This document shows positions 1 to 9,129 of a stretch of 64,000 bases of DNA, one piece after another (the first letter of the stretch is position 1; every line of letters begins with the position of its first letter). This DNA is from Burkholderiales bacterium (GTDB lineage: Bacteria > Pseudomonadota > Gammaproteobacteria > Burkholderiales > SG8-41). Location: positions 62,001-126,000 of the forward strand of contig JAHCAI010000006.1 in the NCBI GenBank assembly GCA_019634975.1. The letters are read 5' to 3'. Under the pieces are notes generated by a model, which saw only the letters and a list, made by a program, of their open reading frames with translations, was not told where the DNA came from and did not search any database. Position numbers and translations under genes: made by a program.

Positions 1-462
1 GCAGCCCGTTTCCTCTTCTGCGGTTTTCTGCCGTCCCGCCCCGCGGAACGTCGCCGGGCGCTGGCGGAACTTGCAGCCGAGCGCGCTCTGCTGGTGTTCT
101 ACGAGGCGCCGCACCGCATCGCGGACTGCATCGCCGACATGTGCGCGATTCTGGGCGGCGGCAGGGAAATCCTCATCGCCCGGGAGCTGACCAAGCTCCA
201 TGAAACACTGCGCCGCTGCCGCCTTGACGCGGCCGGCGAATGGCTGCAGGGCGATGAGCACCGGCGGCGCGGAGAGTTCGTGCTCGTCGTGGAAGGCGCG
301 CCCGGGGCTGCGCGGGAGGAACCGGATAAGGCCGAGGGCGTGCTCCGAGTACTGCTCGCGGAATTGCCGCTGAAGCAGGCCGTTGCACTGGCGGTGCAGC
401 TCACGGGCGGCAACCGCAATGAACTTTACAGTCTTGCGCTGAGGCTGAAACAGGAAAGCTGA
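1..462 (+). CDS. rsmI: 16S rRNA (cytidine(1402)-2'-O)-methyltransferase, 3' part
   Basis: C-terminal part of RsmI, which methylates the ribose 2'-O of C1402 in 16S rRNA using SAM. The reading frame is open from the first base of the window, so the start lies outside. The visible residues begin with the family signature [11 protein letters not shown], followed by [10 protein letters not shown], and later the C-terminal helix region with [19 protein letters not shown]. Roughly 150 residues are present, about half of the usual 280 or so. The identification rests on these motifs and on the neighbourhood: rsmI commonly lies close to rnpB and mraZ in betaproteobacteria. Here pyrC and a ChaC-like gene sit between them. 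Confidence 0.93.
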   Translation, partial: AARFLFCGFLPSRPAERRRALAELAAERALLVFYEAPHRIADCIADMCAILGGGREILIARELTKLHETLRRCRLDAAGEWLQGDEHRRRGEFVLVVEGAPGAAREEPDKAEGVLRVLLAELPLKQAVALAVQLTGGNRNELYSLALRLKQES

Positions 463-509
463 GAGATGGCAATTTACGCCCGGCGGCGCAGCGATTAACA
501 TGCCTTCAA

Positions 510-1547
510 ATGAACAAGATCACCATTACCCGACCCGACGACTGGCACCTGCACCTGCGCGACGGCGCGGCGATGCGCGACGTGCTGCCGCATACCGCGG
601 CGCGCTTCGCGCGCGCCATCGTCATGCCCAACCTGAAGCCGCCGGTGACGACAACCGCGCTCGCGCTGGCCTACCGCGAACGCATCCTCGCGGCGCTGCC
701 CGCGGGTGGCCGCTTCGAGCCGTTGATGACGCTGTACCTGACTGACAACACGCGGCCGGAGGAGATCGCGACGGCAAAGGCGAGCGGCGCGGTGCACGCG
801 GTCAAATACTATCCGGCGGGCGCCACCACCAATTCCGATTCCGGCGTGACTGCGCTGGAGAAATGCTTTCCGGTGCTGGCGGCGATGGAAAAGGCGGGCA
901 TGCCGCTGCTGGTGCACGGCGAGGTGACCGATGCCGATGTCGACGTGTTTGACCGCGAGCGCGTGTTCATCGAGCGCACGCTGGCGCCGCTGGTGGAACG
1001 TTTCCAGGGCCTGAAGGTGGTGATGGAGCACATCACGACGCGCGAGGCCGCGGCGTTCGTGACGGCGGCCCCGCCGCGGGTGGCGGCGACGCTGACGCCG
1101 CAGCATCTGCTGCTCAACCGCAATGCGCTGTTTACCGGCGGCGTGCGTCCGCACCACTATTGCCTGCCGATCCTCAAGCGCGAGGTCCATCGCCAGGCCC
1201 TGGTCGCGGCGGCAACCAGCGGCAATCCGAAGTTCTTCCTCGGCACCGACAGCGCGCCGCATGCGCGCCACACCAAGGAGAACGATTGCGGCTGCGCCGG
1301 CATCTACAGCGCACACGCCGGCATCGAGCTGTATGCGGAAGTGTTCGAGTCCGCCGGGGCGCTCGACCGGCTGGAAGCCTTCGCCAGCCACCACGGCGCC
1401 GACTTTTACGGCTTGCCGCGCAACACGGAAACCATGACGCTGCTGCGCGAATCCTGGAGCGTGCCGGCCAGCGTGCCCTTCGGCGCCGACACGCTGGTGC
1501 CGATGCGCGCCGGCGGGACTGTCGGCTGGAGGATTGCCGCCGCTTGA
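510..1547 (+). CDS. pyrC: dihydroorotase (class II, PyrC type)
   Basis: Third step of de novo pyrimidine synthesis: reversible cyclisation of carbamoyl-aspartate to dihydroorotate in the cytoplasm. The 345-residue length is typical of the compact PyrC type. The N-terminus carries the zinc-binding DWHLHLRDG motif at about residues 11-19, then VMPNLKPPV. The bridging lysine lies in [13 protein letters not shown], zinc histidines in LLVHGE and MEHITT, and the catalytic aspartate in FLGTDSAPH. The ATG at 510 gives the canonical start [14 protein letters not shown] 47-bp gap separates it from rsmI, so the two may be co-transcribed. Its stop overlaps the start of the next gene. Confidence 0.97.
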   Translation: MNKITITRPDDWHLHLRDGAAMRDVLPHTAARFARAIVMPNLKPPVTTTALALAYRERILAALPAGGRFEPLMTLYLTDNTRPEEIATAKASGAVHAVKYYPAGATTNSDSGVTALEKCFPVLAAMEKAGMPLLVHGEVTDADVDVFDRERVFIERTLAPLVERFQGLKVVMEHITTREAAAFVTAAPPRVAATLTPQHLLLNRNALFTGGVRPHHYCLPILKREVHRQALVAAATSGNPKFFLGTDSAPHARHTKENDCGCAGIYSAHAGIELYAEVFESAGALDRLEAFASHHGADFYGLPRNTETMTLLRESWSVPASVPFGADTLVPMRAGGTVGWRIAAA

Positions 1548-2161
1548 ACGCGAACACGCGGCGGCATTCCGCGAACAACGATTTGCCGGGGCTGTGTGAA
1601 GACCATCCCCTGCATTACAGCCGGCTCGATCTGCCGCGCGGCGACCTGTGGATATTCACCTACGGCTCGCTGATGTGGGATCCGGGCTTCCGTTTTGCCG
1701 ACGCCCTGCCGGCGCTGTTGCGCGGTTACCACCGTTCGTTCTGCATTTACTCGAGCCGTTATCGCGGCACCGTGGACAAGCCCGGCCTGGTGCTCGGTCT
1801 CGATCGCGGAGGCGCCTGTCGCGGCATCGCCTACCGCATCGTTGCCAGCGATGTGCCGCGCGCACTCGAGACACTGTGGCTGCGCGAGATGCGGCGCGGG
1901 GTGTATGTGCCGCGGCTGCTGCCGGTGGCTGCCGGCGGCGCGAGGCCGAAAGCCCTCGCTTTCCTCGCCAACCGCGGGCACGCCGGCTATGCGGGCAGAC
2001 TGGCGCTCGAGGATTGCGCCGAGATCATCGCCGGCTGCTGCGGCGAGCGCGGGCCCAATATCGACTACCTGGCGAACACGCTGCGTCACCTCGACGCCCT
2101 CGGCGTGCACGACCACCATCTTCATCGTCTGCTCGCGGCGGTACGCACGCGGATCGCCTGA
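1544..2161 (+). CDS. ChaC-like gamma-glutamylcyclotransferase
   Basis: Predicted gamma-glutamylcyclotransferase of the ChaC type, a family that cleaves gamma-glutamyl peptides (glutathione for ChaC proper) to 5-oxoproline. The substrate-loop signature [12 protein letters not shown] lies near residues 38-49, and the frame continues through typical ChaC segments ([44 protein letters not shown]). I place the start at the TTG at 1544, which overlaps the pyrC stop as TTGA and has a GGAGGA ribosome site about 10 bases upstream. That gives 205 residues, normal for the family. No ATG early in this frame gives a better start. The overlap suggests translation coupled to pyrC. Confidence 0.85.
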   Translation: MNANTRRHSANNDLPGLCEDHPLHYSRLDLPRGDLWIFTYGSLMWDPGFRFADALPALLRGYHRSFCIYSSRYRGTVDKPGLVLGLDRGGACRGIAYRIVASDVPRALETLWLREMRRGVYVPRLLPVAAGGARPKALAFLANRGHAGYAGRLALEDCAEIIAGCCGERGPNIDYLANTLRHLDALGVHDHHLHRLLAAVRTRIA

Positions 2162-2197
2162 GCGGGCCGTCGCGCGGCGCGTGTTACCATCCGCCGC

Positions 2198-2583
2198 GAA
2201 GCTGGCCAGGCAGCCGCTGTGTGCGGAACAAACCGGGCAAGGCAACTTGTCCGCGCCGTGCATGGAGGAAAGTCCGGGCTCCACAGGGAAGGGTGACGGG
2301 TAACGCCCGTCCGCCGCGAGGCGAGGAACAGGGCCACAGAGAACGAACCGCCGATGGCCGGGGGTAACCCCGGATCAGGCAAGGGTGAAAAGGTGCGGTA
2401 AGAGCGCACCGCGTTCGCGGCAACGCGAATGGCAGGGTAACCTCCACCCGGAGCAACACCGCATAGGCAAGCGATGACGCGTCCCGCCGAGCTTGCGGGT
2501 AGGTGGCTTGAGCCGGCCAGCGATGTCCGGCCCAGAGGAATGGCTGCCCACGACAGAACCCGGCTTATCGGCCAGCTTCACTT
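2198..2583 (+). ncRNA. rnpB: RNase P RNA, bacterial class A (M1 RNA)
   Basis: Catalytic RNA of ribonuclease P, which matures tRNA 5' ends. The P1 helix is perfect: GAAGCTGGCC at 2198-2207 pairs with GGCCAGCTTC at 2570-2579. Universal conserved blocks are present: GAGGAAAGTCCGGGC at 2265-2279, AACCGCCGATGGCC, GGTGCGGTAAGAGCGCACC, and CACGACAGAACCCGGCTT at 2549-2566. The length of about 386 nt fits type A. A TACCAT box at 2185-2190 is correctly placed for a -10 element, but no clear -35 was found. The position just upstream of the mraZ promoter is usual in betaproteobacteria. The ends are inferred from P1 and are accurate to a few bases. Confidence 0.97.
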
Positions 2584-2607
2584 TTCCCGCTCCTGAAGGC
2601 TTTTTCG

Positions 2608-2637
2608 GCAAGGCGTCGCCAGCCGGCGACGCCTTGC
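2608..2637 (+). terminator. hairpin downstream of RNase P RNA
   Basis: Perfect 13-bp stem, GCAAGGCGTCGCC / GGCGACGCCTTGC, with the 4-base loop AGCC. No T-run follows immediately; the first T-rich stretch is at about 2652-2657. It most likely ends or protects the rnpB transcript, but the lack of an adjacent U-tract leaves intrinsic termination uncertain. Confidence 0.6.
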
Positions 2638-2806
2638 CCCGCTAATTGCCTGATTTTTAAGCACAATTAATTAATGCGCTACTTTCAGTACGCGTAATAT
2701 CCCTTTGTTTTGATTGAATTATCTCTCGGCCAAAAACTCATAAAAGCGGGCATCAACAAGTCATCGTAAGTCGTTGTCATTAAAAAGGAATTTCGGAAAC
2801 CAGTCC
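2638..2806. other. AT-rich non-coding leader between rnpB and the dcw promoter
   Basis: About 170 bp of markedly AT-rich DNA in a GC-rich window, without a convincing open frame. It contains TTAATTAAT-like stretches and several possible upstream -10 boxes, none with a good -35. It probably holds extra promoters or upstream activating DNA for the division cluster. Nothing else is recognised. Confidence 0.5.
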
Positions 2807-2835
2807 TTGACCCATATCGCTCCGTTATTTATAGT
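2807..2835 (+). promoter_or_regulatory. sigma70-type promoter of the dcw cluster (Pmra)
   Basis: TTGACC at 2807-2812 and TATAGT at 2830-2835 are separated by exactly 17 bp, a near-consensus sigma70 promoter. Transcription would start near 2842, about 75 bp upstream of mraZ. The MraZ box begins within the -10 element, as expected for autorepression. Confidence 0.8.
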
Positions 2836-2859
2836 GGGAGAGAGTGGTAAAAAGTGGGA
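2835..2859 (+). promoter_or_regulatory. MraZ box operator (three TGGGN-type repeats)
   Basis: Three direct repeats, TGGGA at 2835-2839, TGGTA at 2845-2849 and TGGGA at 2855-2859, are spaced exactly 10 bp apart. This matches the known MraZ binding site (TGGGN repeats with 5-nt spacers). The middle repeat has T instead of the third G. The first overlaps the -10 box and the others lie over the transcription start, so MraZ binding should block the promoter. Confidence 0.88.
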
Positions 2860-2915
2860 GAAAAGACCGCCGGATTTCCGGTGCGGCCGTTCTCCCGGGC
2901 GCAAGGGGGGGAACC

Positions 2916-3362
2916 GTGTTTCGCGGGGTCGCACAACTCAATCTCGACAGCAAAGGCCGGCTCGCGGTACCCGCGCGCCATCGCGATTCTTTGCTTGAGC
3001 GTTGTGCCGGACACCTGGTCATCACCGCTGATGCCGACCGCTGCCTGCTGATCTATCCGCTGCCGGACTGGGAACTCATCCAGCAGAAGCTCGAAGGCCT
3101 GTCGAATCTCGACCCGCGCGTACGTGAGCTGCAGAGGCGGCTGATCGGCTTCGCCGTCGATGTCGACATGGACGGCGCGGGCCGTGTGCTGATCACGCCC
3201 GAGCTGCGCCGTTACGCCCAGCTCGAGAAAAATGTCGTGCTGGTGGGGCAAGGCAAGAAATTCGAACTGTGGAACGAGGAGCGCTGGACGCAGCTGATCG
3301 AGGGCGCCGGCGGCTTTGGCGCCGGCGGCCTGCCGGCGGAGCTGGAGAATTTTTCCTTGTGA
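2916..3362 (+). CDS. mraZ: transcriptional regulator MraZ
   Basis: First gene of the division/cell-wall cluster. MraZ is a ring-forming DNA-binding protein of two SpoVT/AbrB-like halves that represses its own promoter. I chose the GTG at 2916, preceded by an AAGGGGGGG ribosome site, because it gives the canonical [15 protein letters not shown]; 148 residues, as usual. Both repeat motifs are visible: [13 protein letters not shown] near residues 11-23 and [16 protein letters not shown] near residues 88-103. The operator 60-80 bp upstream supports autoregulation. The stop overlaps the rsmH start by four bases. Confidence 0.95.
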   Translation: MFRGVAQLNLDSKGRLAVPARHRDSLLERCAGHLVITADADRCLLIYPLPDWELIQQKLEGLSNLDPRVRELQRRLIGFAVDVDMDGAGRVLITPELRRYAQLEKNVVLVGQGKKFELWNEERWTQLIEGAGGFGAGGLPAELENFSL

Positions 3363-4297
3363 CGCAAGGCGCGCATGCCGCAGTGCTCGCCGAGGAAGCC
3401 ATGGAGGCATTGAACATCCGGTCCGGCGGCATCTACGTCGACTGCACTTTCGGGCGCGGCGGCCACAGCCGGCTGATCCTCGAGCGACTGGACCGCATGG
3501 GGCGCCTGCTCGCCCTCGATCGCGATCCGGAGGCGGTGGCGGCCGCGCGGACCATCGACGATCCGCGCTTCGTGATCGTGCACAGCGCATTCAGCCGGCT
3601 GGACCAGGCCTTGCGCGGAGCGGGTGTGGCCGGGGTTGACGGCATCCTGCTCGACCTTGGCGTCTCTTCGCCGCAGATCGACGAAGCGCGCCGCGGCTTC
3701 AGTTTCAGGTCGGATGCGCCGCTGGACATGCGGATGGATCCGGGGCAGGGCATCAGTGCCGCACAGTGGCTCGCGGTCGCAGACGAAGCTGACATCAGGG
3801 AGGTCATCAGGGACTATGGCGAAGAACGGTTTGCTAAACAGATTGCAGCAGCGATTGTTGCGGCTCGGACGCGGGGACCTGTTGACTCCACACGACAACT
3901 TGCCGCGATCGTGGCAGAAGCCGTTCCCGCGCGCGAGCCACGCCAGGATCCGGCGACGCGCACGTTTCAAGCTCTACGGATTCACGTCAATCAGGAGCTT
4001 GAGGAGCTATCGCTAGTGCTGCCCCAGTGCGTGGCACTGCTGAAGCCGCGCGGACGCCTGGTGGTCATCAGCTTCCACTCGCTCGAGGACAGGATCGTCA
4101 AGCGTTTCCTGCGCGGTGAGGCCCGCGCCGACAGCCTGCCGGCCCGGTTGCCGGTGCGAGCCCGCGACCTGCCCCCTCCGCGACTGCGGCTGGTGGGCCG
4201 CGCACGCCGTCCCGGCCCGGCAGAAGTGGCAGCCAACCCGCGCTCACGCAGCGCGGTGATGCGGGTCGCAGAGCGCTGCCCGGAGGAGGCCGCGTGA
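3359..4297 (+). CDS. rsmH: 16S rRNA (cytosine(1402)-N4)-methyltransferase
   Basis: RsmH (MraW) methylates N4 of C1402 in 16S rRNA, the same nucleotide targeted by RsmI at the left edge of the window. Start GTG at 3359 overlaps the mraZ stop (GTGA), giving 312 residues, normal for the family. The SAM-binding region reads [16 protein letters not shown], with [13 protein letters not shown] next, then the typical [14 protein letters not shown] and [16 protein letters not shown]. The C-terminal [16 protein letters not shown] is diagnostic. Translational coupling on both sides (mraZ, ftsL) indicates one transcript. Confidence 0.96.
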   Translation: MTQGAHAAVLAEEAMEALNIRSGGIYVDCTFGRGGHSRLILERLDRMGRLLALDRDPEAVAAARTIDDPRFVIVHSAFSRLDQALRGAGVAGVDGILLDLGVSSPQIDEARRGFSFRSDAPLDMRMDPGQGISAAQWLAVADEADIREVIRDYGEERFAKQIAAAIVAARTRGPVDSTRQLAAIVAEAVPAREPRQDPATRTFQALRIHVNQELEELSLVLPQCVALLKPRGRLVVISFHSLEDRIVKRFLRGEARADSLPARLPVRARDLPPPRLRLVGRARRPGPAEVAANPRSRSAVMRVAERCPEEAA

Positions 4298-4578
4298 CGG
4301 TGCGCCTCGCATTCATGCTGTTTGCCGTGCTGCTTGCCTGCGCCTTCGCGCTGGTCACCTCGCAGCACAAGGCACGCAAGCTCTACGTCGAACTGCAGAA
4401 GGAACAGGCGGCGGCGAAGCAGCTCGACGACGAGTGGGGCCAGCTGCAACTCGAGCAGGGCACCTGGGCGACCCACGGGCGGATCGAACGCATCGCCACC
4501 CGCGAACTCGGCATGCGGCTGCCGCCGCCGGGCCGCGTCGAAGTGGTGCCGGCGGCGCGGCCGGGGGTGTCGCCATGA
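4294..4578 (+). CDS. ftsL: cell division protein FtsL
   Basis: Small bitopic inner-membrane protein of the FtsQLB divisome subcomplex. 94 residues: a short cytoplasmic start, one transmembrane helix (about residues 5-22), then a periplasmic leucine-zipper-like coiled coil ([20 protein letters not shown]) and the conserved [12 protein letters not shown] segment near residues 64-75. The GTG start at 4294 overlaps the rsmH stop. The family is poorly conserved, so the call rests on topology, coiled coil, C-terminal motif and position between rsmH and ftsI. Confidence 0.92.
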   Translation: MTVRLAFMLFAVLLACAFALVTSQHKARKLYVELQKEQAAAKQLDDEWGQLQLEQGTWATHGRIERIATRELGMRLPPPGRVEVVPAARPGVSP

Positions 4579-6308
4579 AGCCGTCTGCCAGCCGCCAGCA
4601 GTCGCCAAGCCTGCCCCGCTGGCGCGCAAACCTGCTGTTGCTGGTGCTCGTCGCCTGGTTCATCGGTCTTGCCGGCAGGGCGCTGTGGCTGCAGGCGCTG
4701 AACAACGATTTCCTGCAACGGAAGGGGGAGTCGCGCTATTCGCGCGTCGTTGAAATCGGGGCGAGCCGCGGCATGATCGTCGACCGCAACAACGAGCCGC
4801 TGGCGATCTCGACCCCGGTGGAATCGGTGGCCGCAAGCCCTGCCGATGTCGAGGCGGATCCCGCCGCACTGCGCCGCCTGGCGCAGCTGCTGGGAATCGG
4901 CAACGAAGAGCTGCGCGCGCGCCTGGCTGACACCCGGCGCGAGTTCGTTTACCTGAAGCGCCAGCTGCCGCCCGACCAGGCCGAGCGCGTGGTCCAGCTC
5001 GGCATACCGGGGGTGTTCCTGCAGCGCGAACATCGCCGCTATTACCCGGCCGGCGAAGTCATGTCGCACATCATCGGCTTCACCGGCGTCGACGACCGGG
5101 GTCAGGAGGCACTGGAACTGGCCTTCGAGGAGACCCTTGCCGGGAAGCCCGGCAGCCGGCGCGTCATCAAGGACCGCCTCGGCCGCATCGTCGAGGATGT
5201 GGAAAGCATACGCGTGCCGCAGAACGGCCAGCAGCTGCGGCTGTCGATCGACGCGCGCATCCAGTATCTGGCCTTCCGCGAGCTGAAGGCGGCGGTGGCA
5301 GCCCACCGCGCAAAAGCGGGCGGCATTGTCGTGCTTGATGCCACCACCGGCGAAGTGCTGGCGATGGCCAACATGCCCACGTACAACCCCAACAACCGCG
5401 GAAAGATCGACGCGCAGCGCACCCGCAACAGGACCGTGACCGACCTGTTCGAGCCGGGCTCGACGCTCAAGCCGTTCACCGCCGCCGCCGCGCTCGAGGC
5501 CGGCCTGTTCAAGCCGGGGACAGTGATCCAGACCGCCCCCGGCCAAATGACCATCGGCAGCCGCATCATCCGCGATGCCCATCCGCAGGGGGCATTGACG
5601 GTGGCCCAGGTCATACAGAAGTCGTCGAACGTCGGCACCGCCAAGATGGGCCTGGCAATGCCTTCGGAGATGCTGTGGGGCCTGTTCAGCCGTGTCGGCT
5701 TCGGCGCGCCGCCGCGCTCCGGCTTCCCGGGCGAGGTGTCGGGGCGGCTTCGTGCGCACGGCACCTGGCGGCCGATCGAGCAGGCGACGATGTCCTACGG
5801 CTACGGCATCTCGGTGTCGCTGCTGCAGCTCGCGCGTTCCTACACCGTATTCGCATCGGATGGCCTGCTGTATCCGGTGACGCTGCTCAGGCGGGAGGGT
5901 CCCGCGCAGGGCACGCGCGTCATCTCCGCGCAGACCGCGCTCGCAGTGCGACAGATGCTTGAGATGGCGGCGCAGCCGGGCGGCACCGCGCCCGGCGCCC
6001 AGGTCTCCGGCTATACCGTCGCCGGCAAGACCGGCACCGCGCACAAGCTTGAAGGCAGGGGATATGCCACCAATCGTTATGTGTCGTCCTTTGTCGGCCT
6101 TGCGCCGGCCTCGAAGCCGCGGATCATCATCGCCGTCATGATCGACGAGCCGTCCGCAGGCCAGCACTACGGCGGCGCCGTGGCGGCGCCGGTGTTCAGC
6201 CAGGTGGCTGCCGGCACGCTGCGTTTCCTTGCGGTGCCACCCGATGCTCCGGGTAAAACCACCTTGCTGGCGCCCGAGGACGCGCCGCTGGTGCGGGAGG
6301 AAGTGTGA
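4575..6308 (+). CDS. ftsI: septal peptidoglycan transpeptidase FtsI (PBP3)
   Basis: Class B penicillin-binding protein that cross-links septal peptidoglycan. I chose the ATG at 4575, overlapping the ftsL stop, which gives 577 residues. Order: cytoplasmic tail, transmembrane helix near residues 20-40, dimerisation domain (GMIVDRNNEPLAIS, YYPAGEVMSHIIGF), then the transpeptidase domain with SxxK as STLKPF (catalytic Ser296), SSN near residue 350 (KSSNVGTAKMG) and KTG near 485 (AGKTGTAHK). All active-site motifs are intact. The stop overlaps murE. Confidence 0.97.
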   Translation: MKPSASRQQSPSLPRWRANLLLLVLVAWFIGLAGRALWLQALNNDFLQRKGESRYSRVVEIGASRGMIVDRNNEPLAISTPVESVAASPADVEADPAALRRLAQLLGIGNEELRARLADTRREFVYLKRQLPPDQAERVVQLGIPGVFLQREHRRYYPAGEVMSHIIGFTGVDDRGQEALELAFEETLAGKPGSRRVIKDRLGRIVEDVESIRVPQNGQQLRLSIDARIQYLAFRELKAAVAAHRAKAGGIVVLDATTGEVLAMANMPTYNPNNRGKIDAQRTRNRTVTDLFEPGSTLKPFTAAAALEAGLFKPGTVIQTAPGQMTIGSRIIRDAHPQGALTVAQVIQKSSNVGTAKMGLAMPSEMLWGLFSRVGFGAPPRSGFPGEVSGRLRAHGTWRPIEQATMSYGYGISVSLLQLARSYTVFASDGLLYPVTLLRREGPAQGTRVISAQTALAVRQMLEMAAQPGGTAPGAQVSGYTVAGKTGTAHKLEGRGYATNRYVSSFVGLAPASKPRIIIAVMIDEPSAGQHYGGAVAAPVFSQVAAGTLRFLAVPPDAPGKTTLLAPEDAPLVREEV

Positions 6309-7768
6309 CTGGCGTCGATTTCCAGGCACTGCGCCGCCTCGGGGTGCGCCGGCTGAAGGTGGACAGCCGTGCAGTGCGGGCAGGTGACACTTTCGTCGCC
6401 TATCCCGGCGAGACCCGCGACGGCCGGGACTACATTGCCCAGGCCCTCGCCAACGGCGCTTCATCGGTATTGTGGGACAGCGCGGACGGCTATGCATGGA
6501 ACGCGCAATGGGGCGTGCCGAATCTCGGCATTCCGCGGCTGCGGCGTGAGGCCGGCGTCATTGCCGCCGAGATCTATGGCAGGCCCAGCGCGCGGCTGTG
6601 GACGGTCGGCATCACCGGCACCAATGGCAAGACGTCCTGCAGCCAGTGGGTCGCGCAGTCGCTGACCCGGCTGCGGCGCAGGTGCGCCGTGATCGGCACG
6701 CTCGGCAGCGGTTTTCCGGGAAGGCTCGATGCGCACGCCAACACCACGCCGGATGCGGTCACGCTGCATGCACGCATGCGCGGCCTGGTCCGGGCCGGCG
6801 CGCGCGCGGTATGCATGGAAGTGTCCTCGCACGGACTCGACCAGGACAGGCTGTCAGGCGTCGAGTTTGACGTGGCGATGCTCACCAATCTCACCCGGGA
6901 TCATCTCGACTATCACGGCACGATGCGCCGCTACAAGGCGGCCAAGGCGAAACTCTTCCGCTGGCCGACGCTGAGCACCGCCGTGGTCAATCTCGACGAC
7001 GCCTTCGGGCGGGAGCTTGCCCTGGGCTGGAAGCACCGCCGTGCGGAACTGCTGGGTTATGGCTTCGGCGGCAGCCCGTCCCGCCAGCGCAGGACTTGTG
7101 TGCAGGGGCGCAACCTGCGGCTCGGGCTCGACGGAGTCGCTTTCGAGGTCACATCACCCTGGGGCCGGGGAAAGCTGCGCAGCCCGCTGATCGGCGCCTT
7201 CAACGCTTCCAACCTGCTGGGTTCGCTGGCCGTGCTGCTCGCAGGCGGCATGGACATCGAGCGCGCGCTTGCCGCGCTGGAGAAAGCGCGACCTGTTGCC
7301 GGTCGCACCGAAACCTATGGCGGTGGCGGCAAGCCGCTGGTGGTGGTCGATTACGCGCATACGCCGGATGCGCTGGAAAAGGTTCTGGGCGCACTGCGCG
7401 GGATCGCCGGGGAAGGCCGCCTGTTCTGCGTGTTCGGTTGCGGCGGCGGCCGCGACCGCGGCAAGCGGCCGCTGATGGGCGCCGCCGCCTCGCGCCTTGC
7501 CGACCGGGTCATCGTCACCAGTGACAATCCGCGCGACGAGGACCCGGCAGCCATCATCGCAGAGATTGCGAAGGGCATGCGCAGACAGCACCGGGAGATC
7601 ATCGACCGCGGCGAAGCGATCCGCGCCGCCCTCGCCGAGGCGCGGCGCGGCGATGTCGTGCTCATTGCCGGCAAGGGGCATGAAAACTACCAGGACATCG
7701 GCGGCCGGCGCCGCCGCTTCAGCGATGCGGCAGTGGTCCGCTCGGCGCTGGCGGGGAGGATCCGGTGA
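6305..7768 (+). CDS. murE: UDP-MurNAc-L-Ala-D-Glu: meso-diaminopimelate ligase
   Basis: Cytoplasmic Mur ligase adding the third stem-peptide residue at the expense of ATP. 487 residues from the GTG at 6305. The P-loop is GITGTNGKTS (about residues 101-110), followed by a Mur ligase central domain with LTNLTRDHLDYHG and a C-terminal domain containing VTSDNPRDEDP. The DNPR sequence is the recognised specificity motif for meso-diaminopimelate rather than lysine, as expected for a Gram-negative wall. Coupled by overlap to ftsI and murF. Confidence 0.97.
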   Translation: MTGVDFQALRRLGVRRLKVDSRAVRAGDTFVAYPGETRDGRDYIAQALANGASSVLWDSADGYAWNAQWGVPNLGIPRLRREAGVIAAEIYGRPSARLWTVGITGTNGKTSCSQWVAQSLTRLRRRCAVIGTLGSGFPGRLDAHANTTPDAVTLHARMRGLVRAGARAVCMEVSSHGLDQDRLSGVEFDVAMLTNLTRDHLDYHGTMRRYKAAKAKLFRWPTLSTAVVNLDDAFGRELALGWKHRRAELLGYGFGGSPSRQRRTCVQGRNLRLGLDGVAFEVTSPWGRGKLRSPLIGAFNASNLLGSLAVLLAGGMDIERALAALEKARPVAGRTETYGGGGKPLVVVDYAHTPDALEKVLGALRGIAGEGRLFCVFGCGGGRDRGKRPLMGAAASRLADRVIVTSDNPRDEDPAAIIAEIAKGMRRQHREIIDRGEAIRAALAEARRGDVVLIAGKGHENYQDIGGRRRRFSDAAVVRSALAGRIR

Positions 7769-9126
7769 TGACGCTGGCCACTGCCGCGAAGGTCACGGGC
7801 GGCGAGCTGCGGGGGGCGGACGTGGCCTTTGCCGCGGTGTCCACCGACAGCCGCGGCATCAGGAAAGGCGAGCTGTTCGTGGCGCTGCGCGGGGAGCGCT
7901 TCGACGGCCATGATTTTCTCGACGCGGCCGCGGCCTCGGGAGCTGCCGCTGCCCTGGTTGATCGCGCCCATGCGGGAAATGCGCCGTTGCCGGTTGCCGC
8001 GGTGGAGGACACCACGGCCGCACTGGGGGCGCTGGCGGCGTACTGGAGGCGGCAGTTCCGGATTCCGCTGCTGGCGGTTGCCGGATCCAACGGCAAGACC
8101 ACGGTGAAGGAAATGATCGCGGCCTGTCTGCGCGCCGGGCTGGGCGATGCGGCCGTGCTGGCAACACAGGGCAATCTCAACAACCACATCGGCGTGCCGC
8201 TGACGCTGCTTCGGCTGCGCGGGACGCACCGTGCGGCGGTGGTGGAAATCGGCATGAACCATCCGGGCGAGACCGCGCTGCTCGCACGCATGGCCGCACC
8301 GACGGTCGCGCTGGTCAACAATGCCCAGCGCGAGCACCAGGAATTCATGAACTCGGTCGCTGACGTTGCCGAGGAACATGCCAGCCTGATCCGGGCCTTG
8401 CCGGCCGACGGTGTGGCGGTGATCAACGGCGATGATCCCCATGCCGGCGTATGGCGGGCCGCTGCAGGCCAGCGCGAGGTCCGCGATTTCGGGCTCGGTT
8501 CCGGCAATTGCGTGCGCGCGCACTGCAGCCTGCAGGCCGCTTCGACCCGGCTGGAAGTGACTGTTCCCGGTGCACAGGCCGCATTCGAACTGCCGCTCGC
8601 CGGGGAACACAATGCGCGCAATGCGCTCGGGGCGATCGCCGCGGCCACTGCAGCCGGCGTGTCCCTCGCCGGTTGCGCCGCGGCGCTGTCGCGATTCGCC
8701 GCGGTCAAGGGACGGCTGCAGACGAAGGCCGGCCTGCACGGCGCGATCCTGATCGACGACAGCTACAACGCCAATCCGGATTCGGTGCGTGCCGCGATCG
8801 ACGTGCTCGCGGGGATGCCGGGCCGCAGGCTGCTGGTACTGGGCGACATGGGCGAGGTGGGCAGCCAGGGTGCCGCTTTCCATGAAGAGGTCGGCGCCTA
8901 TGCGAGGCAGTCCGGCGTGCACCGGCTGTTCGCGCTTGGCGACCTAGCGGCAGCCGCGGCGGCGGCTTTTGGCGAAGGCGCCCGTCATTACACTCGCATG
9001 GACGATCTGCTGGCGGATGTCGGCAGCGCCCTCGGTCCGCAAACGGCGCTGCTGGTCAAGGGATCACGCTTCATGCAGATGGAGCGCGTGGTGCGCAGTT
9101 TTGAAGTTTCCGGGGCGGAGGCCTAG
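7765..9126 (+). CDS. murF: UDP-MurNAc-tripeptide: D-Ala-D-Ala ligase
   Basis: Last cytoplasmic Mur ligase; joins D-Ala-D-Ala to the tripeptide. 453 residues if the GTG at 7765 is used; the ATG at 7768 directly after the murE stop is equally possible and shortens it by one residue. The P-loop is AVAGSNGKTTVKEM (near residues 107-120). LLIDDSYNANPDS equivalents appear as ILIDDSYNANPDS, and LLVLGDMGEVG is in the C-terminal domain. A 3-bp gap separates it from mraY. Confidence 0.97.
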   Translation: MMTLATAAKVTGGELRGADVAFAAVSTDSRGIRKGELFVALRGERFDGHDFLDAAAASGAAAALVDRAHAGNAPLPVAAVEDTTAALGALAAYWRRQFRIPLLAVAGSNGKTTVKEMIAACLRAGLGDAAVLATQGNLNNHIGVPLTLLRLRGTHRAAVVEIGMNHPGETALLARMAAPTVALVNNAQREHQEFMNSVADVAEEHASLIRALPADGVAVINGDDPHAGVWRAAAGQREVRDFGLGSGNCVRAHCSLQAASTRLEVTVPGAQAAFELPLAGEHNARNALGAIAAATAAGVSLAGCAAALSRFAAVKGRLQTKAGLHGAILIDDSYNANPDSVRAAIDVLAGMPGRRLLVLGDMGEVGSQGAAFHEEVGAYARQSGVHRLFALGDLAAAAAAAFGEGARHYTRMDDLLADVGSALGPQTALLVKGSRFMQMERVVRSFEVSGAEA

Positions 9127-9129
9127 ACG

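Noticed and set aside
4383..6497. Long reverse-strand frame opposite ftsI
   Set aside because: Antisense shadow of a well-identified gene with low-complexity product.
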